64,000 nucleotides of DNA from Undaria pinnatifida (lineage: Eukaryota; Sar; Phaeophyceae; Laminariales; Alariaceae), in contig JABAKD010000024.1 in the NCBI GenBank assembly GCA_012845835.1, forward strand, positions 3,204,061 to 3,268,060. The letters run 5' to 3'. The position numbers and the translations under genes were made by a program. Positions 52,270 to 63,863 of the stretch are shown here, one piece after another; the stretch's first letter is position 1, and each line of letters opens with the position of its first letter. The notes under the pieces are model-generated. The model made no database searches, was not told where the DNA came from, and saw nothing but the letters and a program-made list of their open reading frames with translations.

Positions 52270-53760
52270 TTATAAAAAATGAAAATACACTCTAGCTGTG
52301 AGATCGAAGATTTCGTCGAAACTCATCTTTGCAAGCTGTGTGTGATACTCCGATCACGCGTATTACGAGTTGTGTGTCTTCATTAAGGATATAGGTCGGC
52401 GACTCCCCTTACAACTACAGTGTAGCTATCAGGGTCAACAGGATGATTTTAGTCAGTCTGTGCGCGGAAACTATAAAACCCGTTTCTGAGGGGGACAAAA
52501 TCTGACAGCTGTGAAGGGAAATGTAAACTTTTATCAAGTGAATCTTGTAAGTCGAATAACCGGTGAGGGGGGTGGGGCGGAGTTTTGAAGGACGTGGGGG
52601 CCTGGTATTGATCAAAAGCGAGCGGGTTTGGAGGGGAGGGGGGGGGGGGGGAAGGGGGCAATTTGTGCATGTAAGCTATAAATCCTTTCGAGGGGATAAA
52701 TCTGACGGTTTTGGCATCAGTATATTATTGGGGGCGGGGGGGGGGGGGGGGTTGGGGCGGGGGGGGGGGGGGGGGGGCGGGGGGGGAAGCTCAATATGTG
52801 CCTGGAAACTATACATTATTTTGAGGGGATAAATGTGACGGTTTTGGAAATAATACATCAGTTTATCATGTAGATCCTGGAGTAAGTCGTACAATCAGTG
52901 AGTAAAGAGAGGGTGGAGTGTTCGAGGGGGTGTGGTTTTATATATATTGAAGCTCGGAATCGGATTCACGCAAGAAACGGAGAAACGGATGAAAAGACAG
53001 AAGAAGTAAGTAGTCCACTGTTGGTCTATATCAATCTCTTGGCATTACTTTACGTTCTACACGCGTAGACTATGTGTTGTATGGTAACGATTTTTACTCT
53101 CTATCTATCGGATATTGAATCAAACAAGTCGAAATGCTGCCCTGCCCTACCCGGAGCATGGGTGCCTGGGAATGCCGGCACCCATGCGGAGCCCTTGTAA
53201 AAATTATATAGATGGTATCATCATAGATTAAAGGCGTGTGGGCGTGCACCTAGTTTTTTTCTGAGGTTCCTGACCTGTTAACAATAACAGGAGTTCTTTG
53301 ACAAAAAACGTGACAAGTTCACGAGTGCCACCCGACGAACCACGTTCCCGGATTTTTCACGGGCAACAGGTCCCAGGTGCCTCGTAGGTACCTGGTATAC
53401 TATAAAAATAAAAATACACTCCACCAGCTGTGAGAGATTGAAGATTTTGTCGAAACTCATCTTTGCAAGCTGTGTGTGATACTCCGATCGCGCGCATTAC
53501 GAGTTGTGTGTCCTCATTAAGGATATAGGTCGGCGACTCCCCTTGGAACTACAGTGTAGCTATCAGGGTCAACAGGGTTATTTTAGTCAGTCTGTGCGCG
53601 GAAACTATAAAAACCCGTTTTTGAGGGGGACAAAATCTGACAGCCGTGGACGGAAATGCATCAGTTTATCAAGTGTATCCTGTAAGTTGTATAACCGGTG
53701 AGGAGAGGGCGGAGTTTTTAAGGGCGTGGGGGGCTTGGTTTGAACAAGAGGGAGCGGGGG
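52270..53760. repeat. 370-bp direct duplication with poly-G tracts between
   Basis: 52,280-52,640 and 53,405-53,760 align throughout (CTCATCTTTGCAAGCTGTGT, GGATATAGGTCGGCGACTCC, GGAAACTATAAA). Shorter third and fourth copies of the 3' half follow at 52,680-52,920 and 53,815-53,930. Each ends in a poly-G run of 10-30 bases before the next unit. Confidence 0.75.
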
Positions 53761-53790
53761 GGGGGGGGGGGGGGGGGGACGGGCGGTGCA
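52640..53790. repeat. Poly-G runs
   Basis: Long G runs at about 52,637, 52,736-52,790 and 53,757-53,778, each up to 20 or more bases with few interruptions, located at unit boundaries of the surrounding duplications. Confidence 0.8.
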
Positions 53791-54059
53791 ATTTTATCTG
53801 TGCGTGGACACTGTAAATCCTTTAAGGGGATAAATCGGACGATTTTGGAAGGAATGCACCAATTTATCATGTATATCCTGTAAGTCGTACAACCAGTGAG
53901 GAGAGGGCGGAGTGCTCGAGGGGGTGGGGGGGGGGGGGGCAAAAGGGTTTTTAACAGCTTTAGGTCGTATATATATGTAGGAGTTTGCTATACGCGTGGT
54001 GCTAGGTCTAGGCGATGGTGCGGGTGGTGGGGAAGGAGGGGGCGTTGGGGGGGGGGGGG

Positions 54060-54450
54060 AGGGGATTGGAGCAGTGGCATGGATGGCTCTAGAAAAATAA
54101 TGAGGTGATATCGACTGCGTGGAAGTGTTTATTACTTTGGCCGATTTCGATGTTAGGTGGGGCGTTTGGGTAAGAGGGAGCGGGGAAAAAAAGGGGGGGG
54201 TTGGGGGGGGGGGATGAATTAAAGCTACGTCATGGATGGCTAGAAAGATGATGACGTGATATCTATTGCGTAGAAGTGTTTATTACTCTGGCCGATTTCG
54301 ATTTTAGGTGGGGCGTTTGAACAAGAGGGATCGGGGAAAAAGGGGGGGAGGGGAAGAGGCGGAAATGAATTGGAGCTACGGCAAGGATGGCTAGAAAGAT
54401 AATGAGGTGACATCAGCTAGCTGGTAGTGTTTACTACTCTGGCAGCTATA
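54060..54450. repeat. About 153-bp tandem repeat, two to three units
   Basis: ATGGATGGCT(CT)AGAAA occurs at about 54,077, 54,231 and 54,382, followed each time by GAGGTGATATC-like sequence and GAAGTGTTTATTACT. Units contain G runs. Confidence 0.75.
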
Positions 54451-54459
54451 TTATACGGT

Positions 54460-56550
54460 ATGCAGTTTGCGTGCATGCATGCGTGAGTCAATTGATGTCG
54501 ATCAGCAGCAGCAGCCTCGCAAGTGAAATTTATATAAAATTCCTCCAACAACTCGTGAGCTGTGAGTTCGACAAATTTAGGGTCGATATACTCATCTTTG
54601 CAAGCTGCGTACCACACCGGTCGCCCGTTTCTAGTAAGCTTTCACGAGTCAAAACGACATACGGAGTATATAGCAAGCTCCTCCCACGATGACCCCGGAC
54701 GGGCACAAATAATTGCTCAACGAGCGACGGGCATCGGCACGGCGAGGGATGGAGAACGAGAGTCGCCGATACTAAAATAGTGCCTGCATCGACGGACGGG
54801 AAATAAATAGAAAAAAATGCCGTGACGGACCCTTGCTGGTACCGCAACTACCAGGTTTTAGTGTAGACCGCGTCGGCTGAATAATACGCCTGTGAGCGAT
54901 GGCACTCAATTTTTGGTGACGGACCGTCAATGCGAATACATCTTTGGTCAAGACTAAAGTATTTCCTCCGGTAGACATGCACCACCTGCGGCCATTCTCA
55001 GCTGTTAACAACTACGTTGCGAGTCGCAACTGGCCTATCCTAGACATGGAGCAGATCGCATCTAAGACGACGGCGCAATAACTGCTCTACGATATAACCA
55101 ACGAGATGACATGGAGCAGATCGCATCTAAGACGACGGCGTAATAACTGCTCTACGATATAACCAACGAGATGACGCTACATGCGCAGTCCAGGACCTTC
55201 ACATAACACTAGCCCACCCTGATGAGCCGTATAGGCGAAAAAATGGAAGATTCGGGGAGGCACCGCTTCCCGGCACTAGAACATAAAAAAATATCAGCTT
55301 GTACACGAGTCGCAACTACTGTGATCTACCGTAGATGTGAAGCAGCTCGCATCTACGACGACCATGAGATAACTATTCCACGATGTCACGAAAAACTTGA
55401 GGCTACACGTGAAGCTATCAATACCTTAAAGGCGAGAAGAGCACCGTCGTACGATATCAAGATGGGCAAGAAAGCTGATACCCCAAACCGCAGCAAATAT
55501 CGTCACAAATTTCAAGTAGTTCTCCCCCAAAAACGTACCAGCTAAGTGCAGTTTTGAAGGGGTTATGACGACCGCACCGGCAACTGACCGCCGCACTACA
55601 GTACAGGAAACAAAGCAAGAAACAACGATAATACAAGAAAGGCAGGCAAACATTTACGGAATACAAGAAACCCGGGAGCAGTTATACTGTTGGTGCAGAG
55701 CGCACTCTTTCCAGGAAAATAAAACCTGCCAGAGTCAGTATTTCTGTTATTGGGTTTCCTGTACCGCGTACCAGGCATACAGCTGAGAACCGACCATTCC
55801 GTCACATACTCGAATAAAGCTGACGCCCCTTAAATCGTTTTGTTTAATTACTCCTGCGGCGGACGAGATAATGACAGCTTAGCCCTTCTACCGCTGCTAA
55901 AATGGTTCCACTCTAGTTTCAAGTAGTTTGTCCCCAAGACTTGGTTCTAGTCCCTGAGGAGTTAGCCCTTTCAGAACTGCAACAAGTATCCCACACTGGT
56001 CCAAAGTACTTTGCCCCCACAAGTCTGGTAGGTGCTTTCAAAGGAGTTAAGCTCACCACGCTTCCATATCTGCATCGCGTTTCAATTTATGTAATTTCAT
56101 TTGCCATCCGACAAAGTACAGCGTTTGTGTCAACTACTATTAGGGTCAACAATCAAAACGATAAAATAACCAAATATCCCGGCCACGTAGCAACACAATT
56201 CCACATCCGTGTAATTGTCAATCTAATTACAATGGGCACCCCGATTTACGAGAGTGCAAGACATAAAAACGTTCGGGACTTAAAGAGCGGTCAAATCCGT
56301 ATGTCCCGTCTTTGCTAAAATCTATCAGGTATATTTTGTCCGGTACATGTAAGAGCAACCAACGCCTAGTTAAGAGCGCTTGTTTCAGCTTGTCGCGCGG
56401 GGTCCGGGGTAACCACTGTAACACGGCTATATCTAGAACCCAACGGTTAACCCTTTTAGAACTCAAAACCTTAGTCGACACTAATTCAAATTGATTTGTC
56501 CTGAAAAATGTGGGTGCAGTTAGAAAAGAGTAAACTCGGCAATCTGACAA
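54460..56550. other. No gene seen apart from listed repeats
   Basis: Short open frames (107 codons at 55,222; 125 codons at 55,941) lack recognisable motifs. Related words (GTACCAGGCA, CAGGCAAGAAA) link 55,600-55,800 to 43,570-43,650, suggesting another old dispersed repeat. Confidence 0.35.
55043..55173. repeat. 65-bp tandem duplication
   Basis: Two nearly identical units beginning GACATGGAGCAGATCGCATC at 55,043 and 55,108. A diverged relative lies at 55,335-55,395. Confidence 0.85.
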
Positions 56551-56558
56551 AACCTCGG

Positions 56559-58670
56559 TCATAACTTCCCCCCCGCCCTTCCCTTCCCCTTTCCCCTTCC
56601 CCTTCCCTGCCCCCCTCCAGACCCCGCCTCCTCCTTCGCGGAGGCATCCCACTCCTCTACAGCCTTCCATGCACCACGTAAAAAACAAAACAGCTCGATA
56701 TTTTCGGGGTGGGTTGAGACGTTAAGCTCTTCATCCTCTTCTCCAGCCACAATTCCTGAACCTCGTGCTACGCCAGAAAACGGTGGCTTCTCCGAAAAAG
56801 GCGGCTCCGAAAACGTCGGATCCGACAATATTCGCTCTGAGAACGGGCAATACGACGGCGCCTTAACCCCTGGAACGGCCAGAACTCGTCGAGCAAGCCT
56901 GGATAAGTGCGGGAGTCGCGCGCCCTCCTTTTTCCACCAGGATAGGGGGTCGCAGAAAACCTTGGTATTTCTTCCGCCCTCCAGTTCATACATCTTAATC
57001 TTCGGCGAGGCTCTGAACATGTCCACCTCGAGCCTTACCGAGTGGTCGATCAGCTTGTCGCGAGCAGAACGACCCCCTTCCTCCGCCTCCCCCGCGTCCT
57101 GCGCGGCGGCAGACTGGGTTGATTGCGCGAACGCCATGAAGCTGTTTCTCTTGCGCCGTCGCCGTCCCACTGCCAGGAGCTCTTGTCCCACCCCGGTCGA
57201 ACCAGGCGGGGATGGCAGAACCCCAGCGGCGGCAGGTGTAACGCCTTCCTCCCCCCTCCCCCCCTCCTCTTCCTTCTCCCCCTCCTCTTTCTCCTCCTCC
57301 TCCTCGCCCTTCGCGTCCTTAGCAGCCTTAATTGCCTCGTTCGTCACGAGAGACCAAACCCCCTCGTGCTCCGCTTCGTCCACCCCGTACAGCATCTTCG
57401 TCCGCGGGTCTAGAGCGGTCGCCAAGACCTGCGCGGCCTTGAACCGTCCAGGGGAAATACTAACCCCTTCCCGCTCTCCACTCCCCCTCCCTTCGACACC
57501 CCCCGCGTCGACCCCCACCCCCCCCTCTACAGCCCCCGAGACGTATCTCTTACCCCCCCCCCCATCAATGCCTTCCAGAACATCGGCACTGCCATCCCCC
57601 CACTGGGCACGGAAATCGGATACCATCGCCTCTAGGCACTGCATCACCACTGTAGCAGCCCCCCCCGTAACACTCCCCGCGTGCACTGCCACTACGGCCT
57701 CCAGGTCCAACATGGCAGCATCCAAATCACCCCGGAGGTCAAAAACCAAGGGTAAAACCAATCCCCCCGTCGCAAAAGCCTCCTTCTGCAGCATACCCCG
57801 CGTAGTCACAAACGGTTCGAGTATAGGCAGGATGAGCTCGAGAATTTTCCACCCTCCTTCCTCTAGGATAAGCTTCAGTCCCTCCTCTTTTTCCTCGTGC
57901 TGCCTGATCGCCGGCTGAAGCTGCACAAGCCGTTCCACCATCGCATACGAAGACCACCACTTCCCAGAAACATCCTGGATTACGCTCGCCGTGGAATCTA
58001 GGTTCCCACCTTCCCTGCCCGCAACGATCTGCCGGAGTCGCCCCGCCGCCTTCCTTGATTGCGAATACCTAGCGACCAACTCGCGCGCCAAGCGTATCAC
58101 CTCCTTCACCCCCTTCCCCTCCAGTACGAGTTTTGCCCACTTCTCCAGCTGTCTGGCGCAGCAGACCAAGTGGGGGCACACACCCCCAGCCTGAAGACTA
58201 ATCCCCACGTCGGCCATAGCCTGGTCGCAATCCGTCACACACGCGAAAATTCTGCCCTTCAGGGCAAAAGTTTGCAGCAAGGCCTGAACTCTCTCGGCGA
58301 GGCTGTCGTCGGCATCAGGGATACCAGGATACTTCTCAGCTGGAATTTTTGCGCAATCCAGGACCAGAGAAACGCGGTTCCAGCTTTTAGTGATCAAGCT
58401 TATGGAGACGGACACGTATTCATCCCCACAGATGGATGTCCATTTGTCTGTCGTGATGGTTACGTGTTCCCCCCGGAGCAGCACTTTGATCTTCGCGAGC
58501 AGTTTCCTTCTTATTTTCCGCATCATGATCAGGAGTTCCTCGCGGTTTGGAACGCAGGCGTTGTCGCTTAGGGCGCTCACCATGCCCCGGAAGTCCTCGC
58601 CCTCCACGGCCTGAGTTTTGAACACGAGTTTTGGGGCGAAAAAACAACAAAAACAATGACAAAAAAACAC
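56559..58670 (-). CDS. hAT-family transposase (large exon, N-terminal BED finger exon not seen)
   Basis: A 703-residue frame matching the hAT (hobo/Ac/Tam3) transposase fold. In order: DKWTS at residue 75 (first catalytic Asp), TDCDQAM (second Asp, 147), CPHLVCCARQLEKW at 165, KWWSSYAMVERL at 238, DPRTK at 421, then the C-terminal dimerisation region with DPLSWWK at 574, SERILS (third acid, Glu 612) and HPENIELFCFLRGAW. All three acids are present, so it may be intact. A CAG acceptor at 58,610 after a T-rich tract suggests the first 20 residues are intron and a BED zinc-finger exon lies upstream. Odd points: an acidic Glu/Gly insert (residues 455-480) and a repeated F-S-E motif after Glu 612. 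The stop is at 56,559. I could not identify terminal inverted repeats. Confidence 0.85.
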   Translation of the reverse strand: MFFCHCFCCFFAPKLVFKTQAVEGEDFRGMVSALSDNACVPNREELLIMMRKIRRKLLAKIKVLLRGEHVTITTDKWTSICGDEYVSVSISLITKSWNRVSLVLDCAKIPAEKYPGIPDADDSLAERVQALLQTFALKGRIFACVTDCDQAMADVGISLQAGGVCPHLVCCARQLEKWAKLVLEGKGVKEVIRLARELVARYSQSRKAAGRLRQIVAGREGGNLDSTASVIQDVSGKWWSSYAMVERLVQLQPAIRQHEEKEEGLKLILEEGGWKILELILPILEPFVTTRGMLQKEAFATGGLVLPLVFDLRGDLDAAMLDLEAVVAVHAGSVTGGAATVVMQCLEAMVSDFRAQWGDGSADVLEGIDGGGGKRYVSGAVEGGVGVDAGGVEGRGSGEREGVSISPGRFKAAQVLATALDPRTKMLYGVDEAEHEGVWSLVTNEAIKAAKDAKGEEEEEKEEGEKEEEGGRGEEGVTPAAAGVLPSPPGSTGVGQELLAVGRRRRKRNSFMAFAQSTQSAAAQDAGEAEEGGRSARDKLIDHSVRLEVDMFRASPKIKMYELEGGRNTKVFCDPLSWWKKEGARLPHLSRLARRVLAVPGVKAPSYCPFSERILSDPTFSEPPFSEKPPFSGVARGSGIVAGEEDEELNVSTHPENIELFCFLRGAWKAVEEWDASAKEEAGSGGGQGRGRGKGKGRAGGKL

Positions 58671-58799
58671 TGTTGGTTATATTTTACGAAATGCGGGTAT
58701 GATCCGAGTATGTATGGTCCGGTTTTGCCTTCCTTATTATTTTTATTCTTTTCTCGTTCTTTTCGTTTTCGCTTTCCTTGTAATTTTGCTGGCTCGCTG

Positions 58800-58990
58800 G
58801 TTTGTGTAGGTTCTGCTTTTCATATCCAGCACGTTTGGCTTTGAATGTCCAAAGGTCCCTACGGTGTTTACCATGTATATATCTGTCTCGCAGCTTGTGG
58901 CCACAGAGTTCTAGGGTGAAGAATCGGCATGGGAACTGGGTGTGCTGGATGCCGATCGGTAGAAAGAACGGGCGCAATGAGAAGAGCATA
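58800..58990 (-). repeat. Dispersed repeat with ELCGHKL-type frame
   Basis: On the minus strand ATCCAGCACACCCAGTTC, CCTAGAACTCTGTGGCCACA and following bases match minus 36,815-37,000 (GAACTCTGTGGCCGTAAGCT) and plus 59,998-60,085 (ACATCCAGCACACCCAGTGT). A short frame (LCGHKLRD / LCGRKLQ) is kept. It lies just upstream of the transposase exon and may be part of that element, but the other copies have no transposase near. Confidence 0.5.
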
Positions 58991-59539
58991 CACGCAGCAC
59001 AGGTCACCTAGTCAGAAGGACGACACTTCCTTGACGGCAAAAAATCAAAAACTTAGACGCGGCTGTGTTGCAGACAAAGTGCATGCCGCACAAGGCGGAA
59101 AACCAAACACTCGAAGGATGTGAAAACACCAGGCGTCGGAATGGAGTGGCCGTGAATGTCCAAGGATCAAGAATTTCCATATCGGCGGCCTTGGGCTCGA
59201 CTTATCAGAGTTGATCCAGATACGCACACTTAGATGCAGATATGTTGCCTACTTATTCCAAATACGCCAGCTGTGAGTTCGACCGATTGCATTGTCGATA
59301 CTCAGCTTTTCAAGCTGCGTAGTAAGTCGACCGCACGCGTTCAGTACCAGGGACATTTCAGACCGCTTTAATCGACCATTGGTTGGATCCCAAAACGCCG
59401 AATGGTACCCGGTTAAGACCCGGACTTATTTATACCGCAAAAAGCACAACCCCCGGTTTGCCAAGGGCTATACCATCCATGCTGTGGAAAACCACGACCA
59501 AACCGCGGGCCCACATCATTGCTAGTTATTATCGCAAAC

Positions 59540-60290
59540 ACGGCTGGGCTACAGTAGTGCGAGGTAACTGCGAGCAGCAAACTCGGCATACCGCTGGCGT
59601 ACTCACATATGCTTACAATGCGACTTGCATCAGATGGTAAGTACAGTGCAAGTTAAATCACTTGGTGAACAAGATTCGACTTGCATCAGTTGATCGTGGA
59701 TGACATACAGTGCTGGCTGGGCTACAGTTGTGCTCGGATGACTACAATCCGACTTTCATCACTTGATGGATAAGGTGCGACTTGTATCAGACGGTTGTGG
59801 ATGACAAACAGGGTCGGCTGGGCTAGAGGAGTGCTCCGACGACTACAACGCCACCTATATCAGCTGTTGAATACGATGCGACTTGCATCAGATGATCGTG
59901 GACGGTACACAGGGCTGGGTTACAGTATGTGGCTGGGTTACAGCATGTGTACATGTATGTATGTGTTCTGTACCTTACCCTGTTACCCCGCCCATCGACA
60001 TCCAGCACACCCAGTGTCTTTACCGAGTCTTCGTCCTCAAGAGAGATAACCTTCGTGGTCACAAACCGCGCCAGTGCGATAGAGCCGCCTGAGCAGCTAC
60101 GTGGGCGAAGCCCCCGGGCGAGCTCAGATTATAACAATGAGACTTTTATCACTTGGTTGTGGACGGCACACAAAACTGCGTTACATTAGTGCGAGGCAGC
60201 GGCACGATCAGCTACCTCGGCAGCGTGGGCCCACGACGTCGTCTCTACAGAAGACGGCACATACGGCTGGGTTACAGCTACGGGTGAGAG
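59540..60290. repeat. Degenerate tandem repeat (GCGACTTGCATCAG / GGCTGGGCTACAG units)
   Basis: At least six degenerate units of about 85-115 bp built from GCGACTTGCATCAGATG, TCGTGGATGACATACAG and GGCTGGGCTACAGTTGTG. It degenerates to the right, past the inserted ATCCAGCACA repeat at 59,998. Confidence 0.7.
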
Positions 60291-60299
60291 TGAACGCCG

Positions 60300-61910
60300 A
60301 AATGTAAAAGAAATCCCCCAAAAAATGGCAGATCTAGATAGATATCCGATGAAAACCGCAAAAAAAACTTTCAACAACAAAGAAAAAAAAACTGTCGCCA
60401 CCTTATTTACTGTTTTTTAGACTGAATTAACGAATGACAGATCAAAGATTACTCGCGCAGGAGACGAGTTGGATTATGGGCTTCGACAGACACGTATAAT
60501 TAGTGTGTGTAGAGAGCACGGCTGGTCATTTAGAAGTTTTTAATATATTTTAACGTCTAATCGGCCGCAAACGTGGGGGGAAACAGGTGTTTTCGGCTTA
60601 GTCGCCTCTGGCTCAATGGGGAAGAAGCACTGAGCATGGCAAAAATACCAGCTTTTTCGGCTGGAACTTGGTGGAGACGGCAAAGCAATCCACGCTTGAA
60701 TCCAGCAAATAGCCGAAGATAATTTTTTAATCAAACATGGCCCTCTTGCTGCCTCCTGAGACAGTTTTTTTTACAATCAGCTGAAAAAAATGAACAGCAA
60801 AAAATAGGTACCGAGGAAAACGATAACACACAAAAGTCGTCGAAGCAAACACCAACACTTGTCTTCGTGCAGGCCAAACGGCAAACGGTGCCAGACACGG
60901 GCGGACGTAGCCGTACGCCGATCGGTTGCCATCACACCAGGTTCCATCGCGGGGAGGGGCATCTGCGATCGGGCCTTAATGCAGCGGGAAGCGATCTGCG
61001 CCGAGATTCCACATGCGAATTCTTCGTTGAAGCTGTCATTGTATGAAATCTTCGAGGACACAAAATCTACGGATTTGTCCCAAATGTAAGGACCGTTGAT
61101 ACTTACATGAATATAACACGGTGATTGCATGTCTGGACAAAGAGGTACCTTGTACGATGACCCGTGTCATATCATACGAGCACGATCACGGGAGTACAGC
61201 AGAATACAACCTCGAGGCCACGCCCGACGCGCGTGCTGAATGCAGCCCTGGCCAAGACTCAAGCCCAGCGGCACGCACGGCAACAGCACAAACGTGCGTG
61301 GGCTAGAGGTGGGGCGCGCCGCCATGTAGGTATACGGGCGACGCCGTACACTATGCGGGGTGCAGCATGGCAAGATAGCTGCGGATTATCTTGCACAGCA
61401 ACTAAAGCAAAGCAGAGGAGACCAGAGCCTGCGACTTGATCTCTTCGTATCACACAGGGGGCAGCACCTTCGTGCTACGGGCCGCCGAACCCAAGCGGCC
61501 GTTCACGTTCGTGCGCCCATGTGCACGCTGCTGCTCTGCACTCCGGGCCTGGTGTTGTGCCGCAGCGCGGTTCGTACAAGCACCTAAGGCAACCCGGTCA
61601 GGCTGCCATTTTCTAGAAAAAAAGGGGTGGCAGCAGATTTTATTAATGCTACGCGCCGAAAACTTGTTTTTCATGACGCGGTTTTTATTTCCCCATCGCG
61701 GACGGGTCCATTTCTTAAAAAGCTTTATTCTTAGCTATTAATAATTTCCATGGGAGGTTTTTTTTCCGAACTCTACGTCCAAAACCCATCCAGTCTCACC
61801 CCTGTAACAGTAATGCGCAGCAACTGCCCGAGCAGCTACGTGCCGCGGGAGACTCACCGACTCACCGGTGTGCTCAGATTGCTTCGATGAGATTTGCACC
61901 AGTCGATTTG
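60300..61910. other. No gene seen
   Basis: Ordinary-composition sequence with short open frames only (up to 117 codons). None has splice sites, neighbours or a recognisable motif that would support it. Confidence 0.4.
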
Positions 61911-61916
61911 GGATCG

Positions 61917-62079
61917 GATACATACGATGCGACTCGCACATGTCGAATGTGGGTCGCGAGGGCCTCTCCGTCGGCGTAGAAACCCACAGCGGGTGGTGGT
62001 ACCAGCTGTGGAGTCCTACGCCGACGAACACACCCTCGCGATCCACCATCGACGCACACAAGTCGCATTGTATTCATAT
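61917..62079. repeat. Long imperfect palindrome (73-bp arms, 14-bp loop)
   Basis: Left arm 61,917-61,990 and right arm 62,005-62,079 are complementary at roughly three quarters of positions, including CCGTCGGCGTAG/CTACGCCGACG and GTCGCGAGGG/CCCTCGCGAT. The loop is GGGTGGTGGTACCA. It could form a cruciform or, if transcribed, a long hairpin RNA. Confidence 0.7.
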
Positions 62080-62162
62080 TTTTAATCGTATTGCTTCGAA
62101 GTACTCGCCGTATATTGGATTGATCTAATTATAGTTTTGTTGCATATTTTATTTCATCAATA

Positions 62163-62330
62163 GTACTTTCCAGCTTTCGGACAAGCCTAGTCACAGGAGC
62201 AGTCTTTCTCCCCCTGGTACGTGCCTTCGTTTTCGTCGCGGAGAGGGCCCCGCATCTCATTGCCCATTGATCTTCATCGAATATTGCTGACTCACGCTCT
62301 CGCGCTTTCGGCGACGAAACAAGACCCAGA
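62163..62330 (-). mobile_element. SINE fragment (3' body, no head)
   Basis: Contains the reverse complement of the SINE body (TTTCCAGC...GGACAAGCC, GTCACAGG, ATTGCTGACTCACGCTCTCG). The tRNA-like head and poly(A) tail are absent or unrecognisable. Confidence 0.55.
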
Positions 62331-62789
62331 CAAATGTCCTATGCACATACCATACACCACTCGACATTCGAAGTTCACCGCTAGCAAGCATGATAATCTA
62401 TCTGATCCAAAGTCAAACACGTTACACCTGAAAGCGCCGAGAGTGCGCCGAGGTAGCTGCCCCGGTTGTTGCCTCGCCCCGTGCGGCAGTGCCGTAGAAA
62501 AACACATGTTTGTACAACCGTGCGAGGCAACCGCCCGAGTATGTATAATACTTCAGCGAGGGTGCTCAGATGGATACGACGCGAACGCACCAGTGCATCG
62601 TGGAGCGGGAGGACGTGTCCATCGGCGAACAAATAGTTTCAAGAGAATGGTCGGTTTTGAGCTCTCCGCGAGGAAAACAATATCAAGATCCGTTTTTCCG
62701 TAAACAGTGGCCTTAGCTCGTGCTGTTGTTGTCGTTGCGCGACGATCGCCCCAAGGAATTATGCGGTAATGTTCTGCAGGGTTTGTGGA

Positions 62790-63060
62790 TTCCGGGTAAG
62801 GGTATGGGAGCCTTACAGAACTTCCAAAAGTTTCGGGTACGGGTATGGAAGTGTTACAGAACTCACATCAGTTCCGGGTATTGTGGCACGGACGTACATA
62901 ACTCACAGAAGTTCCGGGCGGGTACGAAAAGCTGTAGCCGTACCCCAGGTATTTGTGGCACTGACGTACAGAACATATACAGAAATTCCGGGTACGGGTA
63001 TGAATGTCCTACAGAACTTCCAGAAGTTCCGGGTACGGGTAATACCCAGGTAAATACACG
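62790..63060. repeat. TTCCGGGTACGGGTAT minisatellite
   Basis: Five to six units of about 50-60 bp containing ACAGAACTTCCAGAAGTTCC and GGGTACGGGTATG. A related pair occurs at 63,783-63,862. Part of each unit (AACTTCCAGAAGTT) is a palindrome. Confidence 0.75.
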
Positions 63061-63863
63061 GCCTCGGGGGAGGAGTTCGAGTTGAAGTGGTGGAGGATTC
63101 CACCGAATTTGCATGTCATGTTCTCACTGGGCCAACGTCCCCGAGGCAATCCGTCGTAGCGTTGAGGGCTATCGACCACAACCACCAAGGCGATAAATAG
63201 TAAACCGCAACGAGTGTCGACCGGGGCAACAGCCGCGCACACGTCCACTGTTCTGTAGCAGATCATAAAATAGCGTACCACGGCTGTGGCGCCTCAAACA
63301 AAATAATGGCGGTCGCAAGCCCAATTTTGCCACGAGCTCGATAAGCCAAGTGCCACGACAAGGAAGCAAGGCAACCGAAAACACAGAGGACAGTTCAAAA
63401 CTCTTCGATGATGATAGCGAAATCTGCATTATTCCGATCGGGAAAAAACATTGACAATACGCAATACGTGGTTTTCCGATAAGAGGCAAGTTCGTATGTT
63501 CCCACCAAATCGAATCGAATTCAATTCGATTCATAAAAAAAATAATACCATCGATTCAAAAATGTCGTTGGTTAATACGTGCCCTTAGAACTTAAAAACG
63601 AGAGGAACATAAACAGGAGGTGCTATTACTATATGATACGTACTGCTGTTCGGTGTTTGGTTTGTGTGGCTGACAACACATGACATCATAATGCATAATA
63701 CACTCTTCGGATTAACCCTGAACGAATGCAGGGCTCTCCGGGTACTGTAACAAGGGTGTACCCGCCCCCCGGGTATTGTACCACAGTGCCACAGTCTCAC
63801 AGAAGTCACAGAACTTTCGGGTAAGGGTATGGGGATCTTACAGAACTTCCAGACGTTCCGGGT

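Noticed and set aside
55941-56318. A 125-codon plus-strand frame beside the transposase
   Set aside because: No recognisable domain and ordinary composition; likely chance or remnant of element flank.
58684-59007. N-terminal BED zinc finger of the transposase
   Set aside because: I looked for paired Cys and His residues in the minus-strand frames upstream of 58,610; the 107-codon frame here is the dispersed ELCGHKL repeat, not a zinc finger.
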